46,950 nucleotides of DNA, taken from contig ONPN01000019.1 in NCBI GenBank assembly GCA_900319695.1, positions 1 through 46,950 on the forward strand, given 5' to 3'. Source of the DNA: an uncultured Eubacteriales bacterium (GTDB taxonomy: Bacteria; Bacillota; Clostridia; Oscillospirales; Oscillospiraceae). The position numbers were made by a program, and so were the translations under genes. Below are positions 16,938-25,633 of the stretch, in pieces; within the stretch, counting starts at the first letter, position 1; every line of letters begins with the position of its first letter. Below the pieces are notes generated by a model. It had not been told where the DNA came from. It saw only the letters and a list, made by a program, of their open reading frames with translations, and made no database searches.

Positions 16938-17885
16938 CTACTTATGATACCCGCGGCTTAGTAAAAACGCTGTCGAAGAATGCAGGCCCTCCGCAAAATC
17001 GGGCTGACTGCCCCAGAGAACGCGGTGCGCGCCCTCCCAGCGGCCGAACCAGGTGATCTGCCGCTTGGCGTAGCGGCGGCTGCCCTGCTTGATGAGGGCG
17101 GCTGCCTCCTCCCGCGTGAGCTCCCCGCGCAGGGCGAGGGCGGCCTCCTTGTAGCCGATGGCCTGCATGGCGGTACAGTCCGCCGAGAGGCCCGCGCGCA
17201 GAAGGCCCTCGACCTCCTCAAAGAGCCCGCCGGCGATCATGGCGTCCACACGGCTGTCAATGCGCGCGTAGAGATCGGCGCGGTTTTGGTAGTTTAAGAC
17301 GATGCGCGCAGCCTCATAGCGGGGCGGTCGGCGGCGTGTCTCCTCGTCGTGCTCGGTGGCGGTTTTTCCGGTGAGGCGGTAAATCTCGATCGCGCGCACG
17401 ATGCGGCGCTTGTCCCCGGCGTTGAGCTTTTGGGCGCGTTCCGGGTCAAAACCCGCGAGGATTTCCAGCATGGCCTCGCCGCCGAGGCGGTCGAACTCGG
17501 CCTCAAGCTCGACGCGAAGCGTCTTGTTCTCTTCGTTTTCCGCAAAATCGCGGCCCGCGACGAGAGAGTCGATATACAGCCCCGTCCCGCCGACCACGAC
17601 GGGCAGGCGCCCCCGGGCCAGCAGCGCGTCGCAGACCTGTCCGGCCTCTTCAACATACCGGGCAACGGAATAAGGCTCTCCCGGGTCGGCCACGTCAAGC
17701 ATGTGGTGGGGCGCGGCGGCCTGCTCCTCCGGGGTGGCCTTGGCGGTGCCGACGTCCATACCGCGGTAGAGCTGCATGGAGTCGGCGGAGACGATCTCGC
17801 CCCCGAAGGCTTTGGCCAGCTCAATCCCGAGCCGGGTCTTTCCGGACGCGGTAGGCCCCGCGACGACGATGATCCTGTTGTTCAT
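16938..17885 (-). CDS. miaA: tRNA dimethylallyltransferase MiaA
   Basis: The 315-residue enzyme adds an isopentenyl group to A37 of tRNAs reading UNN codons. It has the P-loop GPTASGKTRLGIELA, the DSMQLYRGMDVGTAK motif, VVVGGTGLYIDSL, and the tRNA-binding DKRRIVRAIEIY and RYAKRQITWFG. The ATG overlaps the mutL stop by four bases (ATGA), so the two are coupled. MiaB, which methylthiolates the same base, is encoded 2.4 kb away on the other strand. Confidence 0.95.
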   Translation of the reverse strand: MNNRIIVVAGPTASGKTRLGIELAKAFGGEIVSADSMQLYRGMDVGTAKATPEEQAAAPHHMLDVADPGEPYSVARYVEEAGQVCDALLARGRLPVVVGGTGLYIDSLVAGRDFAENEENKTLRVELEAEFDRLGGEAMLEILAGFDPERAQKLNAGDKRRIVRAIEIYRLTGKTATEHDEETRRRPPRYEAARIVLNYQNRADLYARIDSRVDAMIAGGLFEEVEGLLRAGLSADCTAMQAIGYKEAALALRGELTREEAAALIKQGSRRYAKRQITWFGRWEGAHRVLWGSQPDFAEGLHSSTAFLLSRGYHK

Positions 17886-19783
17886 ACGATTCTCTTGAAC
17901 AGCTTGTCCAGATCCCGCCTTGTCATTACGACAGACACGGGGCGGCCATGGGGGCAGTACTTGACAGCGCCGGACAAAACAGCCTCCGCGACGCGGCGAA
18001 GCTCCTTCTCATCCGTGTCGTAGCCCGCCTTGATCGCGGCCTTGCAGGCGACGGTGTGCAGAATCTCGTCCCTTGCGCTCTGCGGATCGGGGGCCGTACC
18101 GGATTTGAGCTTTTCCAAAATCTCCTCCACAGCGGCGCGCGCGTCGGAGGGATTCATGTCGGCGGGCACGGCGCGCAGGATGTAATCGTCCTCGCCAAAG
18201 GCTTCAATCTCAAAGCCGAGCTCGGACAAAAGCTCGCCGTTCTGCTCCAGCAGGCCCTGTTCCTCCGCACTCAGCCGCAGGGTCACGCCCTCCAGCAGGG
18301 TCTGGGCCATGGCGCGGCGGTCGGACTGCTTGAGATGGTCGAAAATCATACGCTCGTGCGCGGCGTGCTTGTCGATCAGCAGCAGCTCCCCCCCGACCTC
18401 GACCAGAATGTAGAGCTTCAGCGCCTCTCCGATGAGTTTGTAGGCGGGAAGCTGTGAATTTTCAACACTTTGAACAGACTTTTCCACAGTCCTGTCAGAA
18501 AAATCCTGTGGAATCGCTGAATTTTTTGTCGAAGCCGCTTGGGTCTTGACAGGCGTCGGCGCAGAATTGAGATCCAGGCGGGTCTGATACGGCTCCTCAT
18601 ACGCCCGCAGCACCGGCGCGGCCTCCGTTTTTTTCGGCGCGGGGGTGTTTTTCACGCTGTAATTCTGCGCCCGGAAGTCCTCGGCCCGCATGCTGCGGTA
18701 AAAATCTGGCCGGGCGGCGGGCCTTGCGCTCATGGTCGGGGCGGGCGCTGCGACCGGCTTCGGGGCGGGCTTTGCCTCCGTGATCCCGGCGCGGTCCTCA
18801 TCGCTCAGCGCGGCCAGCACCGCGTGATATACGAGGTCAAAGACCCGCTTCTCCTGGGAGAACTTGACTTCGGTCTTCGCCGGGTGGACGTTCACGTCGA
18901 CGGCGGCGTTGGAGAGCGTCAAGTACAGCACGCAGGCAGGGTAGCGCCCGCTGAGCAGGGTGTTTTTGTATGCCTGCTCCACCGCCGACTGCAAAAGGGC
19001 CGAGCGGATGAAGCGCCCGTTGCAGTAGAAAAACTGCATGGCGCGGTTGCCGCGTCCCGCCGAGGGGGAGGACACAAAGCCCGAGACGGACATGTCCCCG
19101 TCGGAGAGGGCGCAGGGCAGCAGATCCTTCGCCGTGTCGCGGCCAAGGAGGGCATAGACGCAGGATTCGGCTTTGCCGTCGCCGGGGGAGAAGAATTCCT
19201 CCTTCCCGTCGCGGATGAGACGGACGGAGACCTCGGGCCTGCCCAGTGCGCAGCGCAGCGCGGCCTGCACACAGGCGGAGGCCTCGGCCCGGTCGGATTT
19301 CAGAAACTTGAGCCTCGCCGGGGTGTTGAAGAAGATCGAGCGCACCTGCATCACGGTTCCCTCGGGGCAGCCGGTCTCGCGCATGTCCTGGATGTCCCCG
19401 GCGGAGAGCGTCATGTGCGTGCCGCTCTCGTCGCCCCGGCGGCGGGTGGTGAGCTCCACCTCACTCACGGCGGAAATGGCGGCCAGCGCCTCGCCCCGAA
19501 AGCCCATCGTTCCGATAGCCTCAAGCCCGCTCTCGTCATGGAGCTTGCTTGTCGCGTGGCGCAGAAAGGCGACGCCCGCGTCCTCGGGGGCCATGCCCTT
19601 GCCGTCGTCGGCTACGCGAATATAGGTGGCCCCGCCGTCGCGGAGCTCCACGGTCACGGCGTGCGCGCCTGCATCAAAGGAATTTTCCATCAGCTCCTTG
19701 ATGACGGAGGCGGGCCGCTCCACAACCTCGCCCGCGGCGATCATATCCGCCACATGCGGGGAGAGAATGTTGATTTCGGACAT
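17882..19783 (-). CDS. mutL: DNA mismatch repair protein MutL
   Basis: The 633-residue protein couples MutS mismatch recognition to strand incision. The GHKL ATPase is at the N-terminus (IAAGEVVERPASVIKELMENSFDAGA, DDGKGM, GFRGEALAAI). The middle is a variable Pro/Ala linker. The C-terminal dimer/endonuclease domain has DKHAAHERM, a variant of the DQHAxxE metal motif, plus ACKAAIKAG and CPHGRP. A GAGG lies about eight bases before the ATG. An S23-type gene ends only 19 bases upstream on the same strand. Confidence 0.95.
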   Translation of the reverse strand: MSEINILSPHVADMIAAGEVVERPASVIKELMENSFDAGAHAVTVELRDGGATYIRVADDGKGMAPEDAGVAFLRHATSKLHDESGLEAIGTMGFRGEALAAISAVSEVELTTRRRGDESGTHMTLSAGDIQDMRETGCPEGTVMQVRSIFFNTPARLKFLKSDRAEASACVQAALRCALGRPEVSVRLIRDGKEEFFSPGDGKAESCVYALLGRDTAKDLLPCALSDGDMSVSGFVSSPSAGRGNRAMQFFYCNGRFIRSALLQSAVEQAYKNTLLSGRYPACVLYLTLSNAAVDVNVHPAKTEVKFSQEKRVFDLVYHAVLAALSDEDRAGITEAKPAPKPVAAPAPTMSARPAARPDFYRSMRAEDFRAQNYSVKNTPAPKKTEAAPVLRAYEEPYQTRLDLNSAPTPVKTQAASTKNSAIPQDFSDRTVEKSVQSVENSQLPAYKLIGEALKLYILVEVGGELLLIDKHAAHERMIFDHLKQSDRRAMAQTLLEGVTLRLSAEEQGLLEQNGELLSELGFEIEAFGEDDYILRAVPADMNPSDARAAVEEILEKLKSGTAPDPQSARDEILHTVACKAAIKAGYDTDEKELRRVAEAVLSGAVKYCPHGRPVSVVMTRRDLDKLFKRIV

Positions 19784-19799
19784 AATGATAACCTCGTTA

Positions 19800-20209
19800 A
19801 AGTTAGGAGTTTGGAGTTAGGAGTGTGGAGTTGATTGTCTTTGTTGAGGATGATAACATTTTTCTCAGCTCTTCACAGTCACTATATAGAGACTGAAACT
19901 GCTCTTCTGTCAGATAATCGGTTTCTTTCATAAGCTTTAACCAATATAGAGTCTCTGAACACTCTTTTAATGAGATATATAATTTTGATAAAAAATCCTT
20001 TCGGCTGATTGCATTTTCCGCTTCAGCCAGATTAGCGCCAATGCTCGTTTCGCTTCGGAGAATCTGTTTGGAAAGGGTGTATTCTTTCTTTTCGTCGCAG
20101 AGATACTGATATAATTTCACAATTCGGACGGCAAAATGGAGACTTTTTTCTTTTGCTGTGACGGGAAGAGCCATAACTCCACACTCCTCACTCCAAACTC
20201 CACACTATT
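19800..20209. mobile_element. Candidate S23-bearing element 1 (terminal inverted arrays plus S23 gene)
   Basis: The S23-family gene is tightly bracketed by inverted copies of the dispersed array. The left end (19801-19833) reads AGTTTGGAGTTAGGAGTGTG. The right end, read inversely (20208-20171), gives AGTTTGGAGTGAGGAGTGTG. Over about 25 bases the ends differ at one position. The arms supply the gene's SD-like AGGAG, its ATG context (GGAGTTATGG) and its last codons. Unlike solo copies, no internal hairpins separate gene and arms. Confidence 0.7.
19803..20174 (-). CDS. S23/four-helix-bundle protein, copy 1 (upstream of mutL)
   Basis: The 123-residue, all-helical protein belongs to the S23/IVS four-helix-bundle family, small proteins first seen inside intervening sequences of 23S rRNA and related in fold to the Avd protein of diversity-generating retroelements. 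Diagnostic stretches are HFAVRIVKLYQYLCDEK, SIGANLAEAENAISRKDF and SLKECSETLYWLKLM. The start ATG and an AGGAG nine bases upstream lie inside the flanking repeat. The last residues (about NSTLLTPNS) are encoded by the other arm. It is about three quarters identical to copy 2 at 21749. mutL starts 19 bases downstream, so the gene may be cotranscribed. Its biochemical function is unknown. Confidence 0.88.
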   Translation of the reverse strand: MALPVTAKEKSLHFAVRIVKLYQYLCDEKKEYTLSKQILRSETSIGANLAEAENAISRKDFLSKLYISLKECSETLYWLKLMKETDYLTEEQFQSLYSDCEELRKMLSSSTKTINSTLLTPNS

Positions 20210-20223
20210 ATACATTCTTTGAG

Positions 20224-20253
20224 TTGAAACTTCCATAGGCTTTATGTTAAAAT
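20224..20253 (+). promoter_or_regulatory. Promoter for miaB
   Basis: TTGAAA (20224-20229) and TAAAAT (20248-20253) are separated by 18 bases, and TG precedes the -10 (TG-T-TAAAAT). It begins about 15 bases beyond the end of S23 element 1. Confidence 0.65.
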
Positions 20254-20291
20254 ATAAAGACTGAGTAATGGAAAATAGAGGAGTTTTACCC

Positions 20292-21710
20292 ATGCCGATT
20301 GAGAGAAAAGTCATTGATATAGAGAAAATCGAGGCCCAGCGGGCGATCTGCGCAAAAATTTTTGAGCGCGTGACCGCCGACGGGCAGAGGCCGCTTGCCA
20401 TGGTGGACACCTATGGCTGCCAGCAGAACGAGGCCGACAGCGAAAAAATCCGCGGCTACCTCGCCGAGATGGGTTACGGCTTTACCCGGGATGAGTTTCA
20501 GGCGGACGTGATCGTGGTCAACACCTGCGCCGTGCGCGAACACGCCGAGATGCGCGTGCTCGGCAACGTCGGCGCGCTCAACCACGCCAAGAAGGCGCGG
20601 CCCGGCCAGATCATCGCGGTCTGCGGCTGCATGGTCCAGCAGGCCCACATGGCCGAGAAGATCAAAATGTCCTACCCCGTGGTGGATCTGGTCTTTGGCC
20701 CGCACGAGCTCTGGCGCTTCCCGGAGCTGCTGCTGCAAGTCATGGAAAAGCATAAGCGCGTCTTCGCCACCGCGAAGGAGGAGGCCGTGGCCGAGGGCAT
20801 CCCGCTCAGAAGGGACGGCAAGGTCAAGGCGTGGCTCTCCATCATGTACGGCTGCAACAACTTCTGCACCTACTGCATCGTCCCCTACGTCCGTGGGCGT
20901 GAGCGCTCGAGGCGGCCCGAGGATGTGGTTGCCGAGGCGCGGCAGCTTGTCGCCGAGGGGTACAAGGACATCACCCTGCTCGGCCAGAACGTCAACTCCT
21001 ACGGCAAGGATCTCGACTGCGGCGTGGATTTTGCCGACCTTCTGCGCATGATCAACGACATCCCCGGCGACTTTCTGATCCGCTTCATGACCAGCCACCC
21101 GAAGGACGCCACCGAAAAGCTCTTCCGCACCATGGCCGCGTGCGAAAAGTGCGCTCACCATATCCACCTGCCCGTCCAGTCCGGCAGCGACCGGGTCTTA
21201 AAGCGCATGAACCGCCACTATGACCGGGCCAGGTACCTCGAAGAGATCGCTTTCGCGCGCAGTCTCATGCCCGACCTTGTCATCACCACCGACATCATCG
21301 TGGGCTTTCCCGACGAGACGGAGGAGGACTTCGCCGATACCTTGAGCCTCTGCGAAGAGGTGCGCTTCGACGCGATGTTCACCTTCATCTACTCCAAGCG
21401 CGTCGGCACCCCGGCGGCCTCCATGCCCGACCCCTACACCCGCGAGCAGAAGCAGGTGCATTTCGATCAGCTCACCGAGCTTGCCAACCGTATCTCCGGC
21501 GAGAAGCATAAGGAGTACGAGGGCAAAACCCTCCGCGTCCTGGTGGACGGCGAGACGGGGAAGGAGCCCTACAACCTCTCCAGCCGCACCAACGGCGGCC
21601 GCCTCGTGCACTTAAAGGGCGACCCCGCACTCATCGGGCAGTTCATCGACGTGAAGATCACGACGAGCAACACCTGGGCGCTGTATGGGAGTGTGGAGTG
21701 TGAAGAGTGA
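20292..21710 (+). CDS. miaB: tRNA-2-methylthio-N6-dimethylallyladenosine synthase MiaB
   Basis: The 472-residue radical SAM methylthiotransferase converts i6A37 to ms2i6A37. The N-terminal domain carries three cluster cysteines (DTYGCQQNEADS, NTCAVRE, CGCMVQ). The radical SAM motif is CNNFCTYC near residue 187, followed by VPYVRGRERSR. The C-terminal TRAM domain closes the protein. The start at 20292 has AGAGGAG eight bases upstream. The last residues (about GSVECEE) and the stop come from the dispersed repeat that begins at 21687, so the natural end has been replaced. Confidence 0.96.
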   Translation: MPIERKVIDIEKIEAQRAICAKIFERVTADGQRPLAMVDTYGCQQNEADSEKIRGYLAEMGYGFTRDEFQADVIVVNTCAVREHAEMRVLGNVGALNHAKKARPGQIIAVCGCMVQQAHMAEKIKMSYPVVDLVFGPHELWRFPELLLQVMEKHKRVFATAKEEAVAEGIPLRRDGKVKAWLSIMYGCNNFCTYCIVPYVRGRERSRRPEDVVAEARQLVAEGYKDITLLGQNVNSYGKDLDCGVDFADLLRMINDIPGDFLIRFMTSHPKDATEKLFRTMAACEKCAHHIHLPVQSGSDRVLKRMNRHYDRARYLEEIAFARSLMPDLVITTDIIVGFPDETEEDFADTLSLCEEVRFDAMFTFIYSKRVGTPAASMPDPYTREQKQVHFDQLTELANRISGEKHKEYEGKTLRVLVDGETGKEPYNLSSRTNGGRLVHLKGDPALIGQFIDVKITTSNTWALYGSVECEE

Positions 21711-22216
21711 AGTGTGGAGTTAAGGAGCGCCTTCGGCGCAATTAGAAAATGAGAGAAGACTTAAACGCCAAAGCCAAGAGCAAACACTTTGCGATACGGA
21801 TCGTGAGATTATATCAATTTCTTTGCGATGAGAAAAAGGAGTATGTACTCTCAAAGCAGATACTCAGGAGTGGGACAAGCATCGGGGCCAATCTTGCTGA
21901 AGCGGAGACCGCGAGCAGCAGAAAGGATTTCCAGGCAAAAGTCTACATTGCGCTGAAAGAGTGCTCGGAAACCCAGTACTGGCTGGAGCTTTTGAAAGAA
22001 ACTGATTATCTGACCAAAGAACAATACAACTCTCTGAACAATGATTGTGAAGAGATACGGAGAATGCTGTCCTCAACGACAAAAACACTGAAACTGACAG
22101 CAGAGAATGAAGAGTAATGCACAGAAGACAGAGAGCAGCTTCCTCAAGTCAATTTAAATTTTGTCCGCGAAGCGGACACAACAACTCCACACTCCACTCT
22201 TCACTCTCCACACTAT
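21687..22216. mobile_element. Candidate S23-bearing element 2 (arms, hairpins, AATT half-sites, S23 gene)
   Basis: The order is: left array GGGAGTGTGGAGTGTGAAGA... ending GTGTGGAGTTAAGG (21687-21724), hairpin GCGCCTTCGGCGC (21727-21739), AATT, S23 gene (21749-22117), 34 bases, AATTTAAATT (22151-22160), hairpin GTCCGCGAAGCGGAC (22163-22177), and the inverted array AACTCCACACTCCACTCTTC to 22216. Solo copies have the same order with a short loop in place of the gene, so the S23 gene occupies the apical loop of the element. Confidence 0.72.
21749..22117 (+). CDS. S23/four-helix-bundle protein, copy 2 (upstream of mutS)
   Basis: The 122-residue paralogue of the gene at 19803 shares the same family blocks: HFAIRIVRLYQFLCDEK, SIGANLAEAETASSRKDF and ALKECSETQYWLELL. 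The start ATG follows a TTAGAAA and has no strong SD. It lies between miaB and mutS on the plus strand, inside element 2. The two S23 genes point away from miaB, one toward mutL and one toward mutS. Function is unknown; an RNA-binding or element-maintenance role is speculation based on the IVS and Avd relatives. Confidence 0.88.
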   Translation: MREDLNAKAKSKHFAIRIVRLYQFLCDEKKEYVLSKQILRSGTSIGANLAEAETASSRKDFQAKVYIALKECSETQYWLELLKETDYLTKEQYNSLNNDCEEIRRMLSSTTKTLKLTAENEE

Positions 22217-22268
22217 TGAAAAGCAACGTGCTGAAAAAGACGCACACAGTATAGAAAAGGAGAAAGCC

Positions 22269-24875
22269 ATGCCAGAGCTGACCCCCATGAAGCGGCAATA
22301 TCAGGAGATCAAGGCGCAGTACGCGGACTGCCTGCTCTTTTTCCGCCTCGGGGATTTTTATGAGATGTTCGACGAGGACGCGAAGACGGCCTCGAAGGAG
22401 CTGGACCTCACCCTCACCACGCGGGATCGCTCGGTGGAGGACCCGGAGGAGCGCACCCCGATGTGCGGCGTGCCCTACCACAGCGCCGAGGCCTATATCG
22501 CGCGCCTGATCGCCAAGGGCTACAAGGTTGCCATCTGCGAACAGACCGAGGACCCGGCCCTGGCGAAGGGCCTTGTCAAGCGCGACGTCATCCGCATCAT
22601 CACCCCCGGCACCGTGACCGAGAGCTCTATGCTCGAGGAGGGGCGCTCCAATTATATCGCCTCGATTTACCTCGCGGGGCGCGAGGGGGGCGCCGCTTTC
22701 TGCGACGTCTCCACCGGCGAGTTCTGCTGCGCCGCCTTTGAAAACGACGCGCTCTCCCACCTCATCAACGAGCTGGGCCGCTTCTCCCCGCGCGAGGTTC
22801 TGCTCTCTCCCGGCGCAAGGGAGCGGGCGGAGATCTATGACTTTGTGACCAAAAAGCTCGCCGCCATGCCCGAGGAGGGCGGCGACAGCTTTGAATACAT
22901 GCCCGCCGCGGCGCTTACTTGTGAGCAGTTCGGCTTCAAGGACATCGACGAGGCCGGCATCGGCGACCAGCCCGGCGCGGTCTGCGCGGCGGGGGCCCTG
23001 CTGGACTACCTGCGCAGCACACAGAAATTTGACCTCGGCCACATCCGCCGTCTCGACGTGTTCTTCGGCGGGCGCTTCATGGAGCTCGACTATGTGACGC
23101 GCCGCAACCTCGAGCTGACCGAGTCCCTCCGCAGCGGGGAAAAGCGCGGGTCGCTGCTGTGGGTGCTCGACCGCACGAGGACCCCGATGGGCGGCAGGCT
23201 CCTGCGCGCCTGGGTGGAGCGTCCGCTCCTGTCCGCCGTCGCGATCCGCCGCCGCCTCAACGCGGTCTCGGAGCTTGTCTCCGACAACGTGACGCGCGGC
23301 GAGCTCATGGAGACCCTGCGCATGGTTACCGACATGCAGCGCCTGGTGGGCAAGGCGGTCTACGGCACCGCCGGGGGCCGCGATCTGCGCGCGCTCTGCA
23401 ACTGCACCGCCGCCCTGCCGAGACTCAAGGAGCTGCTGCAAAACGCCCAGTGCCTGGAGCTCAAGGACATCGCCGCGATGGACGAGCTCGGGGATATCCA
23501 CTATGAGATCGACCGCGCCATCTGCGACGATCCCCCCTTCTCCGTGCGCGAGGGCGGCATCCTCCGCCCCGGCTACTCCGAGGAGGTGGACCGCCTCCGC
23601 AGCGTGCGCGACAACGGGGCTCGTATGGTACAGGAGCTCGAGGCCCGCGAGCGGGAGCGCACCGGCATCAAAAAGCTGAAGGTCGGCTACAACAAGGTCT
23701 TCGGCTATTACATCGACGTGCCCAAGTCCGCGGGCCTTGAAAATGTACCCGAGGACTATATCCGCAAGCAGACCCTCGTCTCGAACGAGCGCTACTTCAC
23801 CCAGGAACTCAAGGCTCTCGAAAACGATCTGCTCACCGCCCGGGACCGGATCAACGAGCTGGAATACCGCTACTTCTGCGAGGTGCGCGACAGCGTGGCC
23901 GCCAAGGTCGACCGTGTCCAGCGCTCTGCTGACGCGGTGGCAAGGCTCGATGTGCTGTGCTCTCTGGCCGAGGTCGCCGTGCGCAACGCCTACACCTGCC
24001 CCGAGATCGACGCCTCCCGCACGCTCCGCATCGTGCAGGGCCGCCATCCGGTGGTGGAGCAGTCCATGAAAAACGTGCTCTTCGTCCCGAACGACACCTT
24101 CCTCGACGACAGGGACGACCGCGTCGCCATCGTGACCGGGCCGAACATGGCGGGCAAATCCACCTACATGCGCCAGACCGCGCTGATTGTGCTCATGGCC
24201 CAGATGGGCTCCTTCGTCCCCGCAAAGGAGGCCACCGTCGGCATCGTCGACCGGGTGTTTACGCGCATCGGCGCCTCCGACGACCTCGCCTCCGGCCAGT
24301 CCACCTTCATGGTGGAGATGAGCGAGACGGCAAATATTCTGAAACACGCCACCGCCCAGTCCCTGCTGATCCTCGATGAGATCGGGCGCGGCACCTCCAC
24401 CTTCGACGGCATGGCCATCGCGCGCGCGGTACTGGAATTCTGCGCCGACAAAAGAAAGCTCGGCGCGAAGACCATGTTCGCCACACACTACCATGAGCTC
24501 TCCGCCCTCGAGGGGGAGCTTGCGGGCGTGCGCAACTACAACATCACCGCCAAAAAGCAGGGCGGGGAGCTGGTCTTCCTGCGCAAGATCGTGCGCGGCG
24601 CAGCCGACGACAGCTATGGCATTGAGGTCGCCAAGCTCGCTGGCCTGCCGGACGCGCTGATCAGCAAGGCCAAGAGCTATCTCAAGGAGCTTGAGGCCGA
24701 GGGCGTGACCGCCATGGCATCGACCGCCGCGCCTGCGGACTTAGGGCAGATCAGTCTTGCCGACGTTGGCAGCGACGAGGTGAGGCGGATATTGCAGGAC
24801 ACCGACCTCAACACACTGACCCCCATTGAGGCATTGAATCTGCTCTATGACCTGCAAAAGAAGGCGAGGGCCTGA
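22269..24875 (+). CDS. mutS: DNA mismatch repair protein MutS
   Basis: The 868-residue protein recognises mismatches and small loops. The N-terminal mismatch-binding domain carries DCLLFFRLGDFYEMFDEDA, with the stacking Phe in the GDFYEMF motif. The connector and lever domains follow. The ATPase has Walker A GPNMAGKSTYMRQ near residue 624, and SDDLASGQSTFMVEM, LLILDEIGRGTSTFDG and FATHYHEL. The ATG at 22269 has GGAG six bases upstream; longer starts read through the repeat. It overlaps the CPBP gene by one base (TGATG). Confidence 0.97.
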   Translation: MPELTPMKRQYQEIKAQYADCLLFFRLGDFYEMFDEDAKTASKELDLTLTTRDRSVEDPEERTPMCGVPYHSAEAYIARLIAKGYKVAICEQTEDPALAKGLVKRDVIRIITPGTVTESSMLEEGRSNYIASIYLAGREGGAAFCDVSTGEFCCAAFENDALSHLINELGRFSPREVLLSPGARERAEIYDFVTKKLAAMPEEGGDSFEYMPAAALTCEQFGFKDIDEAGIGDQPGAVCAAGALLDYLRSTQKFDLGHIRRLDVFFGGRFMELDYVTRRNLELTESLRSGEKRGSLLWVLDRTRTPMGGRLLRAWVERPLLSAVAIRRRLNAVSELVSDNVTRGELMETLRMVTDMQRLVGKAVYGTAGGRDLRALCNCTAALPRLKELLQNAQCLELKDIAAMDELGDIHYEIDRAICDDPPFSVREGGILRPGYSEEVDRLRSVRDNGARMVQELEARERERTGIKKLKVGYNKVFGYYIDVPKSAGLENVPEDYIRKQTLVSNERYFTQELKALENDLLTARDRINELEYRYFCEVRDSVAAKVDRVQRSADAVARLDVLCSLAEVAVRNAYTCPEIDASRTLRIVQGRHPVVEQSMKNVLFVPNDTFLDDRDDRVAIVTGPNMAGKSTYMRQTALIVLMAQMGSFVPAKEATVGIVDRVFTRIGASDDLASGQSTFMVEMSETANILKHATAQSLLILDEIGRGTSTFDGMAIARAVLEFCADKRKLGAKTMFATHYHELSALEGELAGVRNYNITAKKQGGELVFLRKIVRGAADDSYGIEVAKLAGLPDALISKAKSYLKELEAEGVTAMASTAAPADLGQISLADVGSDEVRRILQDTDLNTLTPIEALNLLYDLQKKARA

Positions 24876-25633
24876 TGGAAGAAAAACGACTCCCCTGGCC
24901 CCGGCCCTTCACCAGCCGACTTGCAGGACGCGAGACCATCCCGGTGCTGGCCTATTTGCCGGTGCACCTCTTTCTCCTGCCCTACATATTCAACCGCCTG
25001 TTTGAAAGCGGCGTGATCGACCACGCTGGGGCAAATGTGATCTACTACAGTCTGGGTTTTGTCTGGATGATTTTCACCGCCTTCGGCTTTCTGCGCCGCG
25101 ACTTTGACGCGCTGATCGACGCGCCGCTGCGCTGCGTGCTGGAGGTACTCCGAGCTTACGGTCTGCTGCTCTGCTGCAATCTGGCGATAGGACTGCTGTT
25201 TTTGTACCTGCTTCCGATGCTCGGCGGCAACCCCAACAACCAGGCTGTCGCAGAGGCCGCAGGGGTCGCCGAAGCGAGCGGGGTCGCGGCGAGTACAGCC
25301 GTGAGCATGACGGGCGGCAGCGCGATCAAGGCAGTCGTCATCTTCTTCGGTCCCGTGGTGGAGGAGATGCTGTTTCGCGCCGGAATTTTCGGCGTGCTGC
25401 GGCAGCGAAACCGCCGCGCGGCCTATATTGTGAGCGCCCTGTGTTTTGCGATTGCCCACGTCGCGCCATACGCGGCGCTGTCGCCGGTCTACTGGCTGTA
25501 TCTCATTCAGTACATTCCCGCCGCCCTGCTGCTGGCACGATGCTACGAGCGCTCAAGCTGCATCTGGTGCAGCATCTTTTTCCACATGCTCAACAACGGC
25601 GTCGCCCTCAGCGCGGCGAGCCTGTTGATGTGA
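24875..25633 (+). CDS. CPBP-family intramembrane glutamic protease
   Basis: The 252-residue polytopic membrane protein has the CPBP (CAAX/Rce1-like) motifs: EEMLFRAGIFGVLR (EExxxR), FAIAHVAPY (FxxxH) and FFHMLNNGVAL (HxxxN). Family members process peptides or immunity-related substrates in the membrane. It is translationally coupled to mutS by TGATG. The final residues overlap the start of repeat copy 5, which begins at the stop. The substrate is unknown. Confidence 0.87.
   Translation: MEEKRLPWPRPFTSRLAGRETIPVLAYLPVHLFLLPYIFNRLFESGVIDHAGANVIYYSLGFVWMIFTAFGFLRRDFDALIDAPLRCVLEVLRAYGLLLCCNLAIGLLFLYLLPMLGGNPNNQAVAEAAGVAEASGVAASTAVSMTGGSAIKAVVIFFGPVVEEMLFRAGIFGVLRQRNRRAAYIVSALCFAIAHVAPYAALSPVYWLYLIQYIPAALLLARCYERSSCIWCSIFFHMLNNGVALSAASLLM

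Noticed and set aside
19803-22117. Diversity-generating retroelement suggested by the S23/Avd-like fold
   Set aside because: No reverse transcriptase or template/variable repeat pair is seen nearby; the genes fit the S23 family rather than Avd.
22161-22268. Longer start for mutS
   Set aside because: The added 36 codons are repeat sequence; ATG 22269 has its own SD and the family N-terminus.
22149-24494. Long minus-strand open frame opposite mutS (about 781 codons)
   Set aside because: Low-complexity Gly/Ala/Glu/Val sequence that mirrors mutS codons; no recognisable domain.
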